Assembly: GCA_956465555.1 (NCBI GenBank)
Contig: OY101115.1
Location: 3,746,972-3,810,971 of the forward strand
Direction of reading: 5' to 3'
Origin: Nitzschia sp. pyKryTriq1
Lineage: Eukaryota > Bacillariophyta > Bacillariophyceae > Bacillariales > Bacillariaceae
Length of the DNA stretch: 64,000 nucleotides
A program made the translations under genes and the position numbers. Below, piece by piece: positions 63,825-64,000 of the stretch (positions are counted from its first letter, which is position 1; the number at the start of each line of letters is the position of its first letter). A model generated the notes under the pieces. It was not told where the DNA came from and made no database searches. It was given only the letters and a program-made list of their open reading frames with translations.

Positions 63825-64000
63825 GACGTCTTGTGTGGAGTTCGATGCAGATGATGGACAAGAAGTTGTTGACTTTCAATTTGCTCTTTTGTGAGTTGAG
63901 GCTCTGTTCATGTTTTACCGTACGACATAATAATATCGCAGTCGTGTGCTTTTTCTCCGATCGAGTACGAACCAAGGTAGAGTAGAGTTTGTACCGGTAC
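63825..64000. other. Upstream region of the Cys-rich gene, cut by the window end
   Basis: No gene is recognised; it ends in GTACCGGTAC. Confidence 0.5.

Noticed and set aside
1-64000. CRISPR array, bacterial operon or prophage
   Set aside because: No regularly spaced repeats with unique spacers and no bacterial-type gene clusters are present; the window is eukaryotic.

Overview
The window looks like nuclear DNA of a diatom (stramenopile), probably a pennate one, though genus cannot be fixed from the sequence alone. Several proteins begin with a signal peptide followed by a diatom-type plastid motif (…SAF|xP): the EPSP synthase, the 44-residue-repeat protein, the DUF3598-like protein and the protein at 14409-15059. 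Introns are few, short (50-225 bp) and GT-AG. The genes are otherwise typical eukaryotic nuclear genes, and the mobile DNA consists of Ty3/gypsy-like and Ty1/copia-like pieces.

Layout. 1-8 kb: a P4-ATPase lipid flippase and a plastid DUF3598-like protein. 8.7-12.8 kb: a CHY/RING ubiquitin ligase (RCHY1-like) convergent with an EXO1-type nuclease. 13.4-22.3 kb: a short-chain dehydrogenase, a small plastid protein, two multi-pass membrane proteins (one possibly of the CREST superfamily), a DUF1772/anthrone-oxygenase-like protein and an 800-aa protein of unknown function. 22.8-30.7 kb: a SEN1/UPF1-type helicase with a SUMO-motif-rich tail, a Tim17-like protein, a VAT1-like oxidoreductase and the clamp-loader subunit RFC3. 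31.4-36.7 kb: a plastid tandem-repeat protein, a very young 1,463-bp LTR element and EPSP synthase. 36.8-41.9 kb: an 11-exon PDR/ABCG transporter. 43.6-53.7 kb: FAM32A-like, TCF25/Rqc1-like, a type II membrane LRR protein, tRNA-Thr(CGU), a Sec6-like exocyst protein and a NicO/UreH-like metal transporter. 53.7-56.5 kb: copia debris. 56.5-63.8 kb: SRRM1-like splicing factor, ATG12, RAD23, a protein with a candidate permuted papain-like domain, and a Cys-rich probably GPI-anchored surface protein.

Neighbouring genes are mostly unrelated in function, as expected for a eukaryote. Loose themes are proteostasis (RCHY1-like ligase, TCF25, ATG12, RAD23), genome maintenance (EXO1, RFC3, SEN1-like helicase, RAD23) and pre-mRNA processing (FAM32A, SRRM1). 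Exon structures were worked out from splice signals plus reading-frame continuity, without transcript data.

The most unusual items are: (1) a complete but non-autonomous LTR element with two 336-bp LTRs that read as identical, a 5-bp target duplication and a single ORF that appears to fuse a gag-like segment directly to the integrase C-terminus; (2) a helicase tail with six consensus SUMOylation sites and a SUMO-interaction motif; (3) a 17-nt microexon encoding the Walker B/D-loop of the ABC transporter; (4) a large insertion in the flippase P domain; (5) short tandem duplications that span stop codons or flank start codons; and (6) intergenic DNA full of TACCGGTA and CTCTCTAGTAGAGAG-type palindromes.
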